Shown here in pieces: positions 57,801 through 64,000 of a stretch of 64,000 nt of DNA. The stretch is from Heloderma charlesbogerti (taxonomy: Eukaryota; Chordata; Lepidosauria; Squamata; Helodermatidae): positions 124,001-188,000 of the forward strand of contig JANEZZ010000802.1 of assembly GCA_026122225.1 (NCBI GenBank). Reading direction: 5' to 3'. The notes below the pieces were generated by a model that was not told the origin of the DNA, ran no database searches, and saw only the letters and a list, made by a program, of their open reading frames with translations. Every line of letters begins with the position of its first letter. Positions within the stretch are counted from its first letter, which is position 1. The position numbers and the translations under genes are program-made.

Positions 57801-60800
57801 AGATTGAGTGCAGCACTTTAACAGCATCATCTTTTAGGATTTTAATAGCTCAGCTGGAATACTGTCATCTCCGCTAGCTTTGTTGTTAGTAATGCTTCCT
57901 AAGGCCCACTTGACTTCACTCTCGAGGATGTCTGGCTCAAGTTCAGTGACTGCACTATCATGGCTATCAAGGACATTAAGCTCTTTCCTGTATAGTTCTT
58001 CTGTATATTCTTTCCACCTCTTCTTAATCTCATCTGCTTCTGTTAGGTCCCTGCCTTCTTTGTCCTTTATCATGCCCTTCTTTGCACAAAACTTTCCCTT
58101 GAGATCTCCGATTTTCTTGAAGAGATCTCTAGTCTTTCCCATTCTATTGTTTTCCTCCATTTCTTTGCACTGTTCATTTAAGAAGGCCTTCTTGTCTCTC
58201 CTTGCTATTCTTTGGAACTCTGCATTCAGTTGGGTATATCTTCCCCTTTCTCCCTTGCTTTTCGCTTCCCTTCTTTTCTCAGCTACTTGTAAAGCCTCAT
58301 CAGACAGCCACTTTGCTTTCTTGCATTTCTTTTTCTTTGGGATGGATTGAGTTGCTGCCTCCTGAACAATGTTACGGACCTCTGTCCATAGCTCCTCGGG
58401 CACTCTGTCTATCAGGTCTAATCCCTTAAATCTATTCCTCACCTCCACTGTATATTCATAAGGGATATGATTTAGGTCATACCTGAATGGTTTAGTGGTT
58501 TTCCCTACGGTCTTCAATTTAAGCCAAAATTTTACCATCTCATGTTTGACCACCTCCAGCTTACCTTGATTCATTGATCTTACATTCCAGGTTCCTAAAC
58601 AATATTGTTCTTTACAGCATCGGATTTTCTTTTCACCACCAGACACATTCACAGCTGAGTGTCCTTTCGGCTTTGGCCCAGCCGCTTCACTCTTTCTGGT
58701 GCTCCTTGGAAATTCCCTCTGCTCTTCCCCAGTAGTGTATTGGACACCTTCCGACCTGAGGGGCTCATCTTCCGGCGTCATCTCTTTTAGCCTTGTGATA
58801 CGTTCCATGGGGTTTTCTTGGCAAGAATACTGGAGTGGGTTGCCATTTCCTTCTCCAGTGGACCACATTTTGTCAGAACTCTCTGCCATGACCTGTCCGT
58901 CTTGTGTGGCCCTGCACGGCATAGCTTATGGCTTCACTGAGTTACGCAAGCCCCTTTGCCACAACAAGGCAGTGATCCATGAGTGGGCATATTCCTGTTA
59001 AGGGCCAGTTATTAATCAATTACTGTCCACTGGAAATAATAATTTGGGGTGTGTACAGAATAGACTCAGTACCTTTATACATACTGCTTCTGTATTATTG
59101 GCTACAAATAAACTTCGGGATTGATATATATTTTTGGAAGGATTAGAAAAAGAAATGTCTCACAAAGTTTTGATATTAGCTTAAACTGATAAGCGGTATA
59201 TCTCTTGCTGCAATCAGAATTTCAAATGCATAGTTTATGACTCATTAGTTTTTCTGTTTTGTTCATATATGGAATGAATGTATCATTTAAATGTATGATT
59301 AAAAATTCATAAATATGAAAATAAATCCCCCTTTTTTTTGTCTCCAGGCTTGCTAAACTTCGAGAAAATACTATTGCTTCTTTAAAGAATGCTGCTAGAC
59401 ATGTATGTGTGAATTTTTTTATCCCTCCTTTTTTTGCATGTTAACACGTATGAATATTTATTGTTGAAATAACAAAATTATGTGAACTGTGTAGAAAAAA
59501 TACAAGGAAGAATCCAAGTAGTGTCCCTCTGCTAGTGAAAAGTTGCCTTCACTGAAATGGGAATAGGGCAGTTCTCCCCCTTGCAACCGCCATGTCTTCA
59601 AAATCTATTCCAGAGAGTCCCCCAACCCTCCAGAGCATATGTGTGTGTGTGTGTGTATGTATGTGTGTGTGTGTGTGTGTGTGTGTCACCCCCTCCACCT
59701 TCCTGTGACAGAAGACTTCTGTTGGCAGAGAGACACTAGTTGGACTGTAGATTTCATAATCCTGTGTCATATTATGAAATGTGATTTTTATAGTGGGAGG
59801 GCTTAATCCTAGTTGCACCTTTTTATACTTGCCTTTAATTCCTTTTTCACTTTGTTGTTGTTGTTATTATATTTCTGTACCACCCAATAGCTGGAGCTCT
59901 CTGGGTAGTTCACAAAACGTAAAACCATACAATTCAATAAGATAACAAACAATTTTGTGATCTATATCAGAACTGTTATAACACTTCTGTTCTCATACCA
60001 AGGGGAGCTCCCAAGACTGAGTGGTTGAGCTTCTCCATCAAAAACAACAACTTGTTGTTGTAGAAATAACAACAACAACAACAACAACATCTAAAATGTA
60101 TATTGTCACTGGTATATCTTACATTGCAAATAATATATATCAAACACTTCTCAGGCTAGAAATAAAGTAAAATATAAATTATCTTTTACATAAAACCATG
60201 CTTCTCAAACTGTCATATTTTATATGAAGATAGTTGATGCTCCTACAATGCTTGGAATTATAATATATCAAAACTCTTCAGATAGACTGTCAGTGCTGTT
60301 CCAAATCTTGTCTTTAGGGAATTCCCGTCAACATCTTTTTGCATCTTTTCAAATTTGTTGGGAATAGTTTTTATGTTGCAAAAACTTACAGCTGTGAATA
60401 GCTTTTAGGTACATTGTAAACTGCCTAGCTGTTCTTTAAAATGTAAATATTTAATATATGTGATATGATTTTAAAATCTTGTTCTTCCAAAGAGTACGAA
60501 TTCTAAGGATGGATGTCTATTGGGCATTCTGTTGAGATAGCAAGAAGGATCCCTTCTCATTCTGATTAAAAAAAGAGGCATGATATGGTAAAGGAGTACT
60601 TAAGTGTGAAGGGGGAGAAAGGAAGATCTGAGGTTTTTACTTATTTTAAAAATTTATATCCTGACTTCTTTCAAACTGAACTCAAAGTGGATTACAACCA
60701 ACCAGCAGAAGATCATACAGGGTATTAAAATAAACAAACCATGTGCATCACATCCATAAAACAATAATGGTAGAACAATAATTATATAACAAGTGAGAAA

Positions 60801-61327
60801 AAATTAAATTATATAGCAGAAACAACAGTTCATAAAACTACAATTGAAGAGGTAGCAGCATTAACATAACAAACCAAAAATACTTGGCTGAAAGTCTTCT
60901 TTGCTTTACAGATGCTGCATTCTTGTTAACCTGATCACTTACTCTGGGGGGAAAAAATCTTTATGTGCTTCAATCAGTCTTATTTACACTGGGTGGGTTC
61001 CAGAGTTCCTTTGACTCTGTTTAGATGTAATGCCTGCATAACTGCAAGCTGCTTCTGATTTCTAGCAACAAGCTATGAATGCCTCATGATGTCCAAACCT
61101 GTGCACTTGAGATTGTTTGTGTGTTAAACCAACTGAGGATAACCCATAATTTGTTATTGGGTTAATTAGCACATGAATTGCCACCAAACACCAGTGTTAC
61201 GTCTGATCAGGGCCTATGAGTGGAACTGTGCTCACAGGACACTTCCACTGGAAGAAGGGGAAGCATTTGTGGCCAATTTCTTCTCCCTGGGCCCTGAAAA
61301 CTGTTCCTATTGGGGACTCTCCAGCAG

Positions 61328-61363
<36 letters not shown>

Positions 61364-63601
61364 ATGGGAGGAAGAATAGGTGAAAATTGCCTTCCCCCTG
61401 CTTCCTCCAGCAGGAAATCTCCGACATTTCTGTGAATAGAACGAGTCTTTCCATTCACAGATGGGTTGCTCTGGAACTAACCCAGTCAAGGAGTAAGTTG
61501 GGGGTTCTTGGAGAAAGTATATAAAGTATGACTAGGTTATTTGTGTGTGTGCAGGGATAGGAGGACAGAAGTGGTAGTGATCTGTAAATGAGTGTATCAG
61601 TGTGAGGATGAAATACCCTGGATGTCCTTGTCCATGTAGGCAATTAATGATAAAGGTGGTATTTTCAGAATCTGCTACTGGAGGTTTGCTGGGAGGGTGC
61701 GGTGGAGAGATGCTTATAAGCATTGGAATCTGTGTACTAGGGAGGGAAAAGCTCAGCCATGCTCCACACTAAAAACATTGCTATGCTTCTTTCATCACAT
61801 GCTTTAACTTCAGAATTTGTTCCAAGTTAACTTGCCCGTAATGATTGGGGCACTAAATATGGTTGCACCATGTACACAGAGCAACATGGTGCAACCAAAA
61901 CAATTATGAAACCTTGTTATACATTTTTTGAATGTCCATATTTTAAAATTCACATGCTGTTGTCTTCCACCCCCCTCCCCCTCTTCTGGCTTAGGGAGCA
62001 GCCTTTGTGGAATTTGATGTACATCTTTCCCGGGATCACATCCCCATCATATATCATGATCTTACTTGTTGTATTGCTATGAAAAAGGTATTAAAATATG
62101 CAGTTTGTGTTACTTCACTTAAATGTTTGGGTGACTAGCAAAGCGGCTTTAACTTAACAGGCTAGCATTGGTAGTTATAATAAAATTACTTTTGTTGCTT
62201 TTTACAGTATTTCATCCTCGCTATCTCTTTAATAGAGATTGTTAAAGATTAAATGGGAAACATCTCGGCTCTGCAGTGATTCACAAACGTGTGTGTGTGT
62301 TTATACTACAGTCTAGCAGTGCTGTATTTCTAAACACTTTAATAGATTAGAAAGAACTACAGGACTGTTGTCAGTGATATTTCACCCCTACCCCATTTTG
62401 CTGGGACAGCAAAGGGAAACATTGTTGTGAATTCTTTTTTAAAATTTTGAACAGCAATGTATTTATTTGCTGGAAATACCATTTATCTGATAGGTGGCGG
62501 TTGAAACTTAAAAAAATTAACTACTATCAAAGTAGTACACGCTGATTGAAATGGGAAACAAGGAAAAATGTATCATTTTCTGAAATGGAGTGGGGCTACG
62601 TTGCACATGAAAATGATGTGTCTGTCCCAGTTCTTTCATGTTGTATATATTCCAAGTATTATGAGACGTTCCAAGCAAAGGAAACCTGTAATATTATCCT
62701 CATACTTAAATTTGGGGTTAATTAGTTTTTAGTTTTCTAGCTTGCTTGCTAATTTACATGTAATGGATCAAGTAATCTTAAAAATAGTGAAGCATATTGG
62801 CAGAATCCCTAATCTACCTTTTCTAAAGTAGTCTAGACTATGGATATGTATCTAAATTACCACCTACAATTTGCCAAACTTTCATGTACATGTAAGCTGC
62901 ATGTGTGCGCTCACACACAAGCATGCATGTGTTATTTCTAAAAACTGATAGTCCTCTTCAAATAGATAGTGCTGTTCAGATTTGCTTATGACTGTGAGAG
63001 GGTTACGATCAGAACACTTTTTGAAATGATAAAAGTAGAACTATGTGCCCTGACCCAGAGAACCGCAAGAGTAGCTAAGGTTGCTTCCTTGTAGTTGTGC
63101 AGAAAATTGGAAAGCCTTCCCTCTTCTGCCGAACCTCTGTTCACTGGTGCTGTGAGAGGCTTTACTCACACAGTCCATACCATCCGTCTGTGTAGCAGGA
63201 GAGATGAAGGAGACTGCAACCCCCTCTGCTGTTGCTGGATGAACAGTCTGGTTGCAAGATGCAGAGGCTTGTTGTGCCCCTCCTCTAGTAGATTCCTGCA
63301 TTGAAACTTTTCTGTGTAGAAATGATTCTTCGGGATGGGGATAGAATGGGTAATAGTTCTTACATTTATTTACAACACAATCCTGTACATGTTCACTCAG
63401 AATTAAGTCCTGTTACGTTGGATGAAGCTTATGCCCTAGTAAGCATGTTTTAAGATAGCCTTAGAACAATTTTCAGCATCCAGTGGCTTTCTAACCTAAT
63501 ATTTTTTCCCATTTGCTTAAAAGAAAAATGAAACTGAGCCATTGGAGCTGTTCGAGATTGCAGTTAAAGAGCTCACATTTGCCCAACTGCAGTTATTAAA
63601 G
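35474..63601 (+). CDS. GPCPD1: GPCPD1, glycerophosphocholine phosphodiesterase 1 (5' part, 12 coding exons)
   Basis: Joining the twelve exons listed separately gives 1236 coding bases (412 residues) with no stop and consistent splice phases. The protein (also GDE5) hydrolyses glycerophosphocholine to choline and glycerol-3-phosphate in the cytosol. Residues 1-115 form an N-terminal CBM20 (starch-binding-type) domain, with LGNW at 29-32 and LW at 51-52. A linker with an acidic stretch follows (about 163-175). The GDPD domain begins near 320: HRGAGNS at 326-332, REN at 342-344, VEFDVHLSRD at 360-369 and YHD at 375-377 supply expected active-site and metal residues. Vertebrate GPCPD1 is about 670 residues, so about 260 residues lie beyond the right edge. 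The promoter is the CpG island about 9.2 kb upstream of the start codon. Family identity is very secure; expression is not visible. Confidence 0.97.
35523..38173. other. GPCPD1 intron 2, with foldback element
   Basis: No gene. It holds a self-complementary GT/TATA/AC tract at about 36190-36220 and a foldback element at 37817-37948. Open frames of about 200 codons or fewer (for example 36490-37083) show no domain. Confidence 0.5.
37817..37948. repeat. Foldback element, GGGTGCAATCC family, copy C
   Basis: The left arm (GGTGCAATCCTATGCATGTT) and right arm (AACATGCATAGGGTTGCACC) are near-perfect complements, as are the inner ACTCCCAGCATCCCCCAGCC and GGGGAATGCTGGGAGTTGTA. TAA lies on the left and TGA on the right, a slightly mutated 3-bp duplication. 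Confidence 0.85.
38174..38270 (+). CDS. GPCPD1: GPCPD1 exon 3
   Basis: CTTCTTTCTAG precedes and GTAAGT follows. It encodes residues 17-48 plus two bases of 49 (EVFAVCGSCNSLGNWNP then CAVILQPEDEAGDV). It contains the LGNW block of the CBM20 domain, whose tryptophan is a typical carbohydrate-stacking position. Confidence 0.96.
39510..39594 (+). CDS. GPCPD1: GPCPD1 exon 4
   Basis: TTTTTCTGCAG precedes and GTATGT follows. It completes codon 49 and encodes 50-77 (LLWKVTVDLPRGKDIDYRYF then QGSFLEPQ), the middle strands of CBM20. It ends exactly on a codon. Confidence 0.97.
39953..40227. mobile_element. Terminal-inverted-repeat element, GGTTCTCACAACAYRACAAGCC type
   Basis: It starts CTGGTTCTCGCAACATGACA and ends GTTGTGTTGAGTGAACCCAG, inverted repeats of about 26 bp with mismatches. 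The interior repeats AACAAACCATGGTTTGTTAA-type palindromes. There is no coding content, so it is a miniature DNA transposon. A longer element with similar ends is at 41979-43161. Confidence 0.65.
41337..41743. mobile_element. Long Harbinger-like non-autonomous element, about 400 bp
   Basis: The ends GGGAGCAATCCTATG and TAGGATTGCACCC are nearly the same inverted repeats as in the short foldback family (copies A-F). TAA follows the right end. Inner sub-repeats (AACCGACCTTGGAGCCCG and AGAACCGAC) are present. It carries no transposase frame. A truncated relative is at 12029-12362. Confidence 0.65.
41979..43161. mobile_element. 1.2-kb terminal-inverted-repeat element without transposase
   Basis: The left end CTGAGTTCTCACAACACAAC and the right end TGTTGTGTGAGCCCAGTC pair as inverted repeats. 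Related end-like blocks (CCAGGTTCAGACGACACACC near 42979, GGGTTCAGATGACATGGCAA near 43090) recur inside near the right end, so the element may be composite or hold nested copies. Open frames inside show no transposase motif. A (TG)n run (43163-43188) follows it. Confidence 0.5.
43162..45452. other. GPCPD1 intron 4, simple repeats and no gene
   Basis: A (TG)n run at 43163-43188 and a (TC)n run at about 43208-43226. A weak AGTAAGTCCC-family foldback lies at 44309-44373. No gene seen. Confidence 0.55.
45453..45587. repeat. Foldback element, GGGTGCAATCC family, copy D
   Basis: The left arm GGGTGCCATCCTATGCATGT and right arm AATGCATACCATCGCACCCC pair with mismatches; the inner ACAACTCCCAACATTCACCA and GAGAATGCTGGGAGTTCTAG pair well. 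TAA precedes the left end; the right flank reads CAA. Confidence 0.8.
45809..45882. repeat. (GT)n(GA)n compound microsatellite
   Basis: A run of GT dinucleotides is followed by GAGAGA and then ACAGAGACAGAGAG units. Length polymorphism is likely. Confidence 0.9.
46261..46336 (+). CDS. GPCPD1: GPCPD1 exon 5
   Basis: TTTTAAATTACAG precedes and GTATGG follows. It encodes residues 78-102 plus one base of 103 (TPDGPCQVIVHKWETHLPPR then SITPL). The HKWETHLPPR segment is the conserved C-terminal CBM20 strand of GPCPD1. Confidence 0.97.
47361..47452. repeat. Foldback element, AGTAAGTCCC family
   Basis: GCTGCAATTCTGTGCATATG at the left pairs with ATGCGTAGGATTGCAC at the right, and GGGAGTAAGTCCCA pairs with TGGGACTTTCTTCT. 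The whole 92 bp is a near palindrome with almost no loop. Confidence 0.7.
47781..47905. repeat. Foldback element, GGGTGCAATCC family, copy E
   Basis: The right arm (CTAAACATGCATAGGATTGC ACCC) pairs with the left arm (GGGTGCAGTCTTATGGATGT). TTA stands immediately outside both ends, a perfect 3-bp target duplication as made by PIF/Harbinger elements. It lies in GPCPD1 intron 5. Confidence 0.85.
48559..48664. repeat. Foldback element, CCAGRTGTGTTGGACT family
   Basis: CCTCCAGGTGTGTTGGACTA pairs with CTGTAGTCTAACACATCTGG, and CCCATCATCCCCAGCC pairs with GGAGATGATGGGG around a short loop. It is a near-perfect 105-bp palindrome. Worn relatives lie at 2222-2311 and 23705-23775. Confidence 0.75.
48752..48843. 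repeat. Foldback element, AGTAAGTCCC family
   Basis: CTCAGAAATAAGTCCC pairs with GGGGACTTACTTCCAGG, and TGCAAGCC at the left end pairs roughly with TTTTGCAG at the right end. It ends about 67 bp before the next GPCPD1 exon. Confidence 0.65.
48911..48949 (+). CDS. GPCPD1: GPCPD1 exon 6 (39-bp microexon)
   Basis: CCCTTCACTTCTAG precedes and GTAAGT follows. It finishes codon 103 and encodes residues 104-115 plus one base of 116 (EDISLDDGHFGIF). Its small size is confirmed by phase: both neighbours fit only with it included. Confidence 0.95.
48950..51167. other. GPCPD1 intron 6
   Basis: A reversed LINE tail (about 49200-49320), an (AC)n run (49769-49792) and a possible LTR (49885-50400). No gene. 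Confidence 0.5.
49885..50400 (-). mobile_element. Possible solo LTR or retroelement 3' end, minus strand
   Basis: On the minus strand the sequence has a TATA-like GTATTTAAACC (near 50175), a downstream AATAAA signal near the other end (about 49950), and ends TGTCAGGAAGTCAGGCTCTG ACA. This order suits an LTR of a Gypsy-like element. No gag, pol or second LTR is in view, no target duplication was found, and the outer edge is uncertain. Confidence 0.4.
51168..51291 (+). CDS. GPCPD1: GPCPD1 exon 7
   Basis: TTCACCTTATCAG precedes and GTATGA follows. It encodes residues 116-156 and two bases of 157 (DDVESVDSGWLTCQTEIRLR, then FSEKPPVSITKKK). This is the conserved linker after CBM20, ending in a lysine-rich KKKFKKSRFR segment. 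Confidence 0.98.
52262..52935 (-). mobile_element. CR1-like LINE 3' end, minus, split by L2-like insert
   Basis: On the minus strand, from 52935: a CR1-type C-terminal coding remnant (CATGGAGAAAATGG, GCTAGAACCCAGGGCCACCC, AGGAAGCACTTCTTCACACA) is followed by the 3' untranslated part (ATGCCTCTGAATACCAGCTG) and the ATAAG/TTCTTATG end near 52270. The part from 52262 to about 52430 is the same repeat as 14225-14402. Homology is broken at about 52468-52670 by another insert. Confidence 0.65.
52468..52670 (+). mobile_element. L2-like 3' fragment nested in CR1
   Basis: The insert interrupts the reversed CR1 between its AGCCATCATGG and ATGGCTAATGGCC sequences. It ends TTAAACTGCTTTGTGAGG, then AAACACCTTAAATAAAAAT, a LINE 3' end of the L2 type. 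It is therefore younger than the CR1 copy. Confidence 0.5.
53049..53292 (+). CDS. GPCPD1: GPCPD1 exon 8
   Basis: CTTACTGTTTAG precedes and GTGAGG follows. It finishes codon 157 and encodes 158-238. It starts VKLTLEGLEE, then has an acidic stretch (EEEGEDEEDDR, about 166-176), then SPTIHHKMANTLEISLIS and the strongly conserved PECGYGLQPDRWTEY. It is the largest exon in view and ends on a codon. The acidic run looks a few residues longer than in mammals, judged from memory of the family. Confidence 0.98.
53293..54535. other. GPCPD1 intron 8
   Basis: Apart from foldback copy F (53989-54121) no named element or gene is seen. Confidence 0.55.
53989..54121. repeat. Foldback element, GGGTGCAATCC family, copy F
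   Basis: The best-preserved copy: left end GGGCGCAATCCTATTCATGT, right end CATGTGTAGGATTGCACCC, inner arms AAGTCCCAGCATTCCCCAGC and GGGGCATGCTGGGAGTTGTA. TAA lies at 53986-53988 and again at 54122-54124, an exact 3-bp target duplication. Confidence 0.88.
54536..54698 (+). CDS. GPCPD1: GPCPD1 exon 9
   Basis: GCATTTTTAG precedes and GTATGT follows. It encodes residues 239-292 and one base of 293 (EDLSEAVIQGDELPGHVGSA, then LLSSTIAEAGKSCGILTLPI and MNRMSRKTIGKVR), the segment leading into the GDPD domain. Confidence 0.98.
55305..55437 (+). CDS. GPCPD1: GPCPD1 exon 10 (GDPD active-site start)
   Basis: TTTGTCTTTGCAG precedes and GTAAGT follows. It encodes 293-336 plus two bases of 337: VDYIIIKPIQGYF, then LDVGHRGAGNSTTTT. 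HRGAGN at 326-331 is the signature of glycerophosphodiester phosphodiesterases; the histidine and arginine act in catalysis. Confidence 0.98.
55770..55942 (-). mobile_element. tRNA-derived SINE, minus strand
   Basis: The right end CTGCTACTGAGTTATGGCCC with GGGTATTGAACCTATGGACC (a reversed B box region) is the reversed head of the SINE at 25101. Diverged; the left edge is approximate. Confidence 0.6.
56404..56415. repeat. Target-site duplication, left copy (BovB at 56416)
   Basis: CATATTCCTGTT here equals 58988-58999 on the other side of the BovB. Confidence 0.85.
56416..58987 (-). mobile_element. BovB LINE with both ends, internal endonuclease deletion
   Basis: Both BovB termini are present (reversed AAC tail at 56416, 5' end near 58987) between exact 12-bp duplications, yet the copy is 650 bp shorter than the full element. 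Most of that is one internal deletion of 645 bp between the equivalents of 3604 and 4250. Later small indels also break the frame. It sits antisense in GPCPD1 intron 10. Confidence 0.93.
56426..58922 (-). pseudogene. BovB ORF, endonuclease deleted in frame, then frameshifted
   Basis: From the ATG at 58922 the frame reads MPCRATQDG to KHEM, then jumps directly to VKFWLKLK: residues 130-344 of the intact protein are absent, an exact multiple of three, so the frame continues to about 57834. All endonuclease catalytic residues are in the missing part. Then a one-base loss near 57845 shifts the frame, CAG has become TAG in the EFQKN block (near 57520), an extra A appears in AAAGAGATGG (near 57440), and a further loss follows HEIK (near 56965). 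The reverse transcriptase motifs GVRQGC and YADD are still readable. The protein is certainly not made as a whole. Confidence 0.92.
58988..58999. repeat. Target-site duplication, right copy (BovB at 56416)
   Basis: CATATTCCTGTT, identical to 56404-56415. Confidence 0.85.
59348..59402 (+). CDS. GPCPD1: GPCPD1 exon 11
   Basis: TTTTTTTGTCTCCAG precedes and GTATGT follows. It finishes codon 337 and encodes 338-355 (LAKLRENTIASLKNAARH). REN at 342-344 matches the conserved PEN/REN block that supplies a metal-binding glutamate in this family. Confidence 0.97.
59638..59687. repeat. (GT)n microsatellite
   Basis: About 50 bp of GT with a TATG interruption. Confidence 0.9.
61331..61360. repeat. (TG)n microsatellite
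   Basis: An uninterrupted TG dinucleotide run. Confidence 0.9.
61995..62087 (+). CDS. GPCPD1: GPCPD1 exon 12 (GDPD core)
   Basis: CTTCTGGCTTAG precedes and GTATTA follows. It encodes exactly residues 356-386: GAAFVEFDVHLSRD, then PIIYHDLTC. E361 and D363 are expected metal ligands and H376 the second catalytic histidine of GDPD enzymes. Confidence 0.98.
62088..63523. other. GPCPD1 intron 12
   Basis: A weak AGTAAGTCCC-family foldback (63374-63462) lies about 60 bp before the next exon. No gene. Confidence 0.55.
63374..63462. repeat. Foldback element, AGTAAGTCCC family (diverged)
   Basis: CACAATCCTGTACATGTTCA and TCAGAATTAAGTCCTG on the left resemble this family; the right arm (CCTAGTAAGCATGTTTTAAG) is poorly preserved. 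Confidence 0.5.
63524..63601 (+). CDS. GPCPD1: GPCPD1 exon 13 (last exon in window)
   Basis: CCCATTTGCTTAAAAG precedes and GTATTG follows; the acceptor has a weak pyrimidine tract. It encodes residues 387-412 (KNETEPLELFEIAVKELTFA then QLQLLK) and ends on a codon. The VKELTF and LQLLK blocks are conserved in GPCPD1. Confidence 0.96.
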
Positions 63602-64000
63602 GTATTGTACTAGACTGGTCACAGATACATTTTGCAAAGTTTGTTTTATCATTCTGATGGTTACCTTTATTTGATATTTCTGTCTTGCCCAACATAGACC
63701 TTCAAAGCAGCTCATAATGTAAAATGTATAAAAATAAATTCTAGGACTGAGTCAATCAGAATTAATAGCAGTGACATAAAGTTACAAAAATAGTAGCAGC
63801 TTTTTGCTAACTAGATCAGCCAGCTTAAATGCCAGACAAACAAAGTTTTTGACTCCTGCAAACCTGAATGGACTGAACCTCCTTTTGGAAGGGGACCGTA
63901 CAAGGTTGGCACCTTCCAAAAGGGCCCTTACCAATCTTGGCAACTACTTACCTCTGCTGTTTCGAAGCGTACAAAGCAGGGCTTCTTCAGGTTATAGTAT
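63602..64000. other. GPCPD1 intron 13, cut by right edge
   Basis: A reversed LINE-tail-like stretch near 63665-63770. No further exon in the remaining sequence. Confidence 0.55.

Larger units (their letters stand above)
55438..59347. other. GPCPD1 intron 10, holding a BovB copy
   Basis: It contains a reversed SINE (about 55770-55942) and the BovB at 56416-58987, which makes up most of its length. Without the BovB and its duplication the intron would be about 1.3 kb. Confidence 0.6.
59403..61994. other. GPCPD1 intron 11
   Basis: Microsatellites (GT)n at 59638-59687 and (TG)n at 61331-61360, reversed LINE tails near 59850-59960 and 60640-60900, and AAC repeats near 60068-60088. No gene. Confidence 0.55.

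Noticed and set aside
59549..59818. Open frames encoding His-Thr repeats
   Set aside because: Translation of a dinucleotide microsatellite.
1..64000. CRISPR arrays, operons, phage or plasmid features
   Set aside because: The DNA is vertebrate: spliced gene, LINEs and SINEs throughout. Direct repeats with spacers of the CRISPR type were not seen.

Overview
The window is nuclear DNA of a vertebrate, most likely a squamate reptile (lizard or snake). The evidence is an intact BovB (RTE-clade) LINE, CR1 LINEs ending in ATTCTATG repeats, L2-like LINEs, tRNA- and 5S rRNA-derived SINEs, many short foldback DNA transposons, and an intron-rich gene with a CpG-island promoter. No bacterial or organelle features are present, and most open reading frames are LINE coding sequence or chance.

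Positions 1 to about 25,100 are intergenic and repeat-rich. They hold a BovB 5' half running off the left edge (1-1128, minus), a full-length intact BovB with an 11-bp target-site duplication (3153-6374, plus), nested L2-like, BovB, SINE and hAT-like fragments (about 11,830-14,400), a long 5'-truncated CR1 with an open reading frame of about 850 codons (15,443-18,079, plus), and a 5S-derived SINE with a CR1-like tail (19,046-19,172).

Positions 25,370-26,350 are a CpG island, interpreted as the promoter and non-coding first exon of GPCPD1 (glycerophosphocholine phosphodiesterase 1, GDE5). From 35,442 rightward, twelve coding exons with GT-AG splice sites and mutually consistent phases encode residues 1 to 412. 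They include the whole N-terminal CBM20 domain and the first part of the GDPD catalytic domain. The gene leaves the window on the right, so roughly the last 260 residues are missing.

The introns carry a purine nucleoside phosphorylase processed pseudogene in antisense (intron 1), two further BovB copies (one with 12-bp duplications and a precise in-frame loss of its endonuclease), and several families of 90-135 bp almost perfectly palindromic elements. One of these families has TTA or TAA target duplications typical of PIF/Harbinger elements. The only host gene recognised is GPCPD1; the rest is a record of layered transposition. Repeat names come from recognising conserved ends and protein motifs by eye. 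No database search was run.
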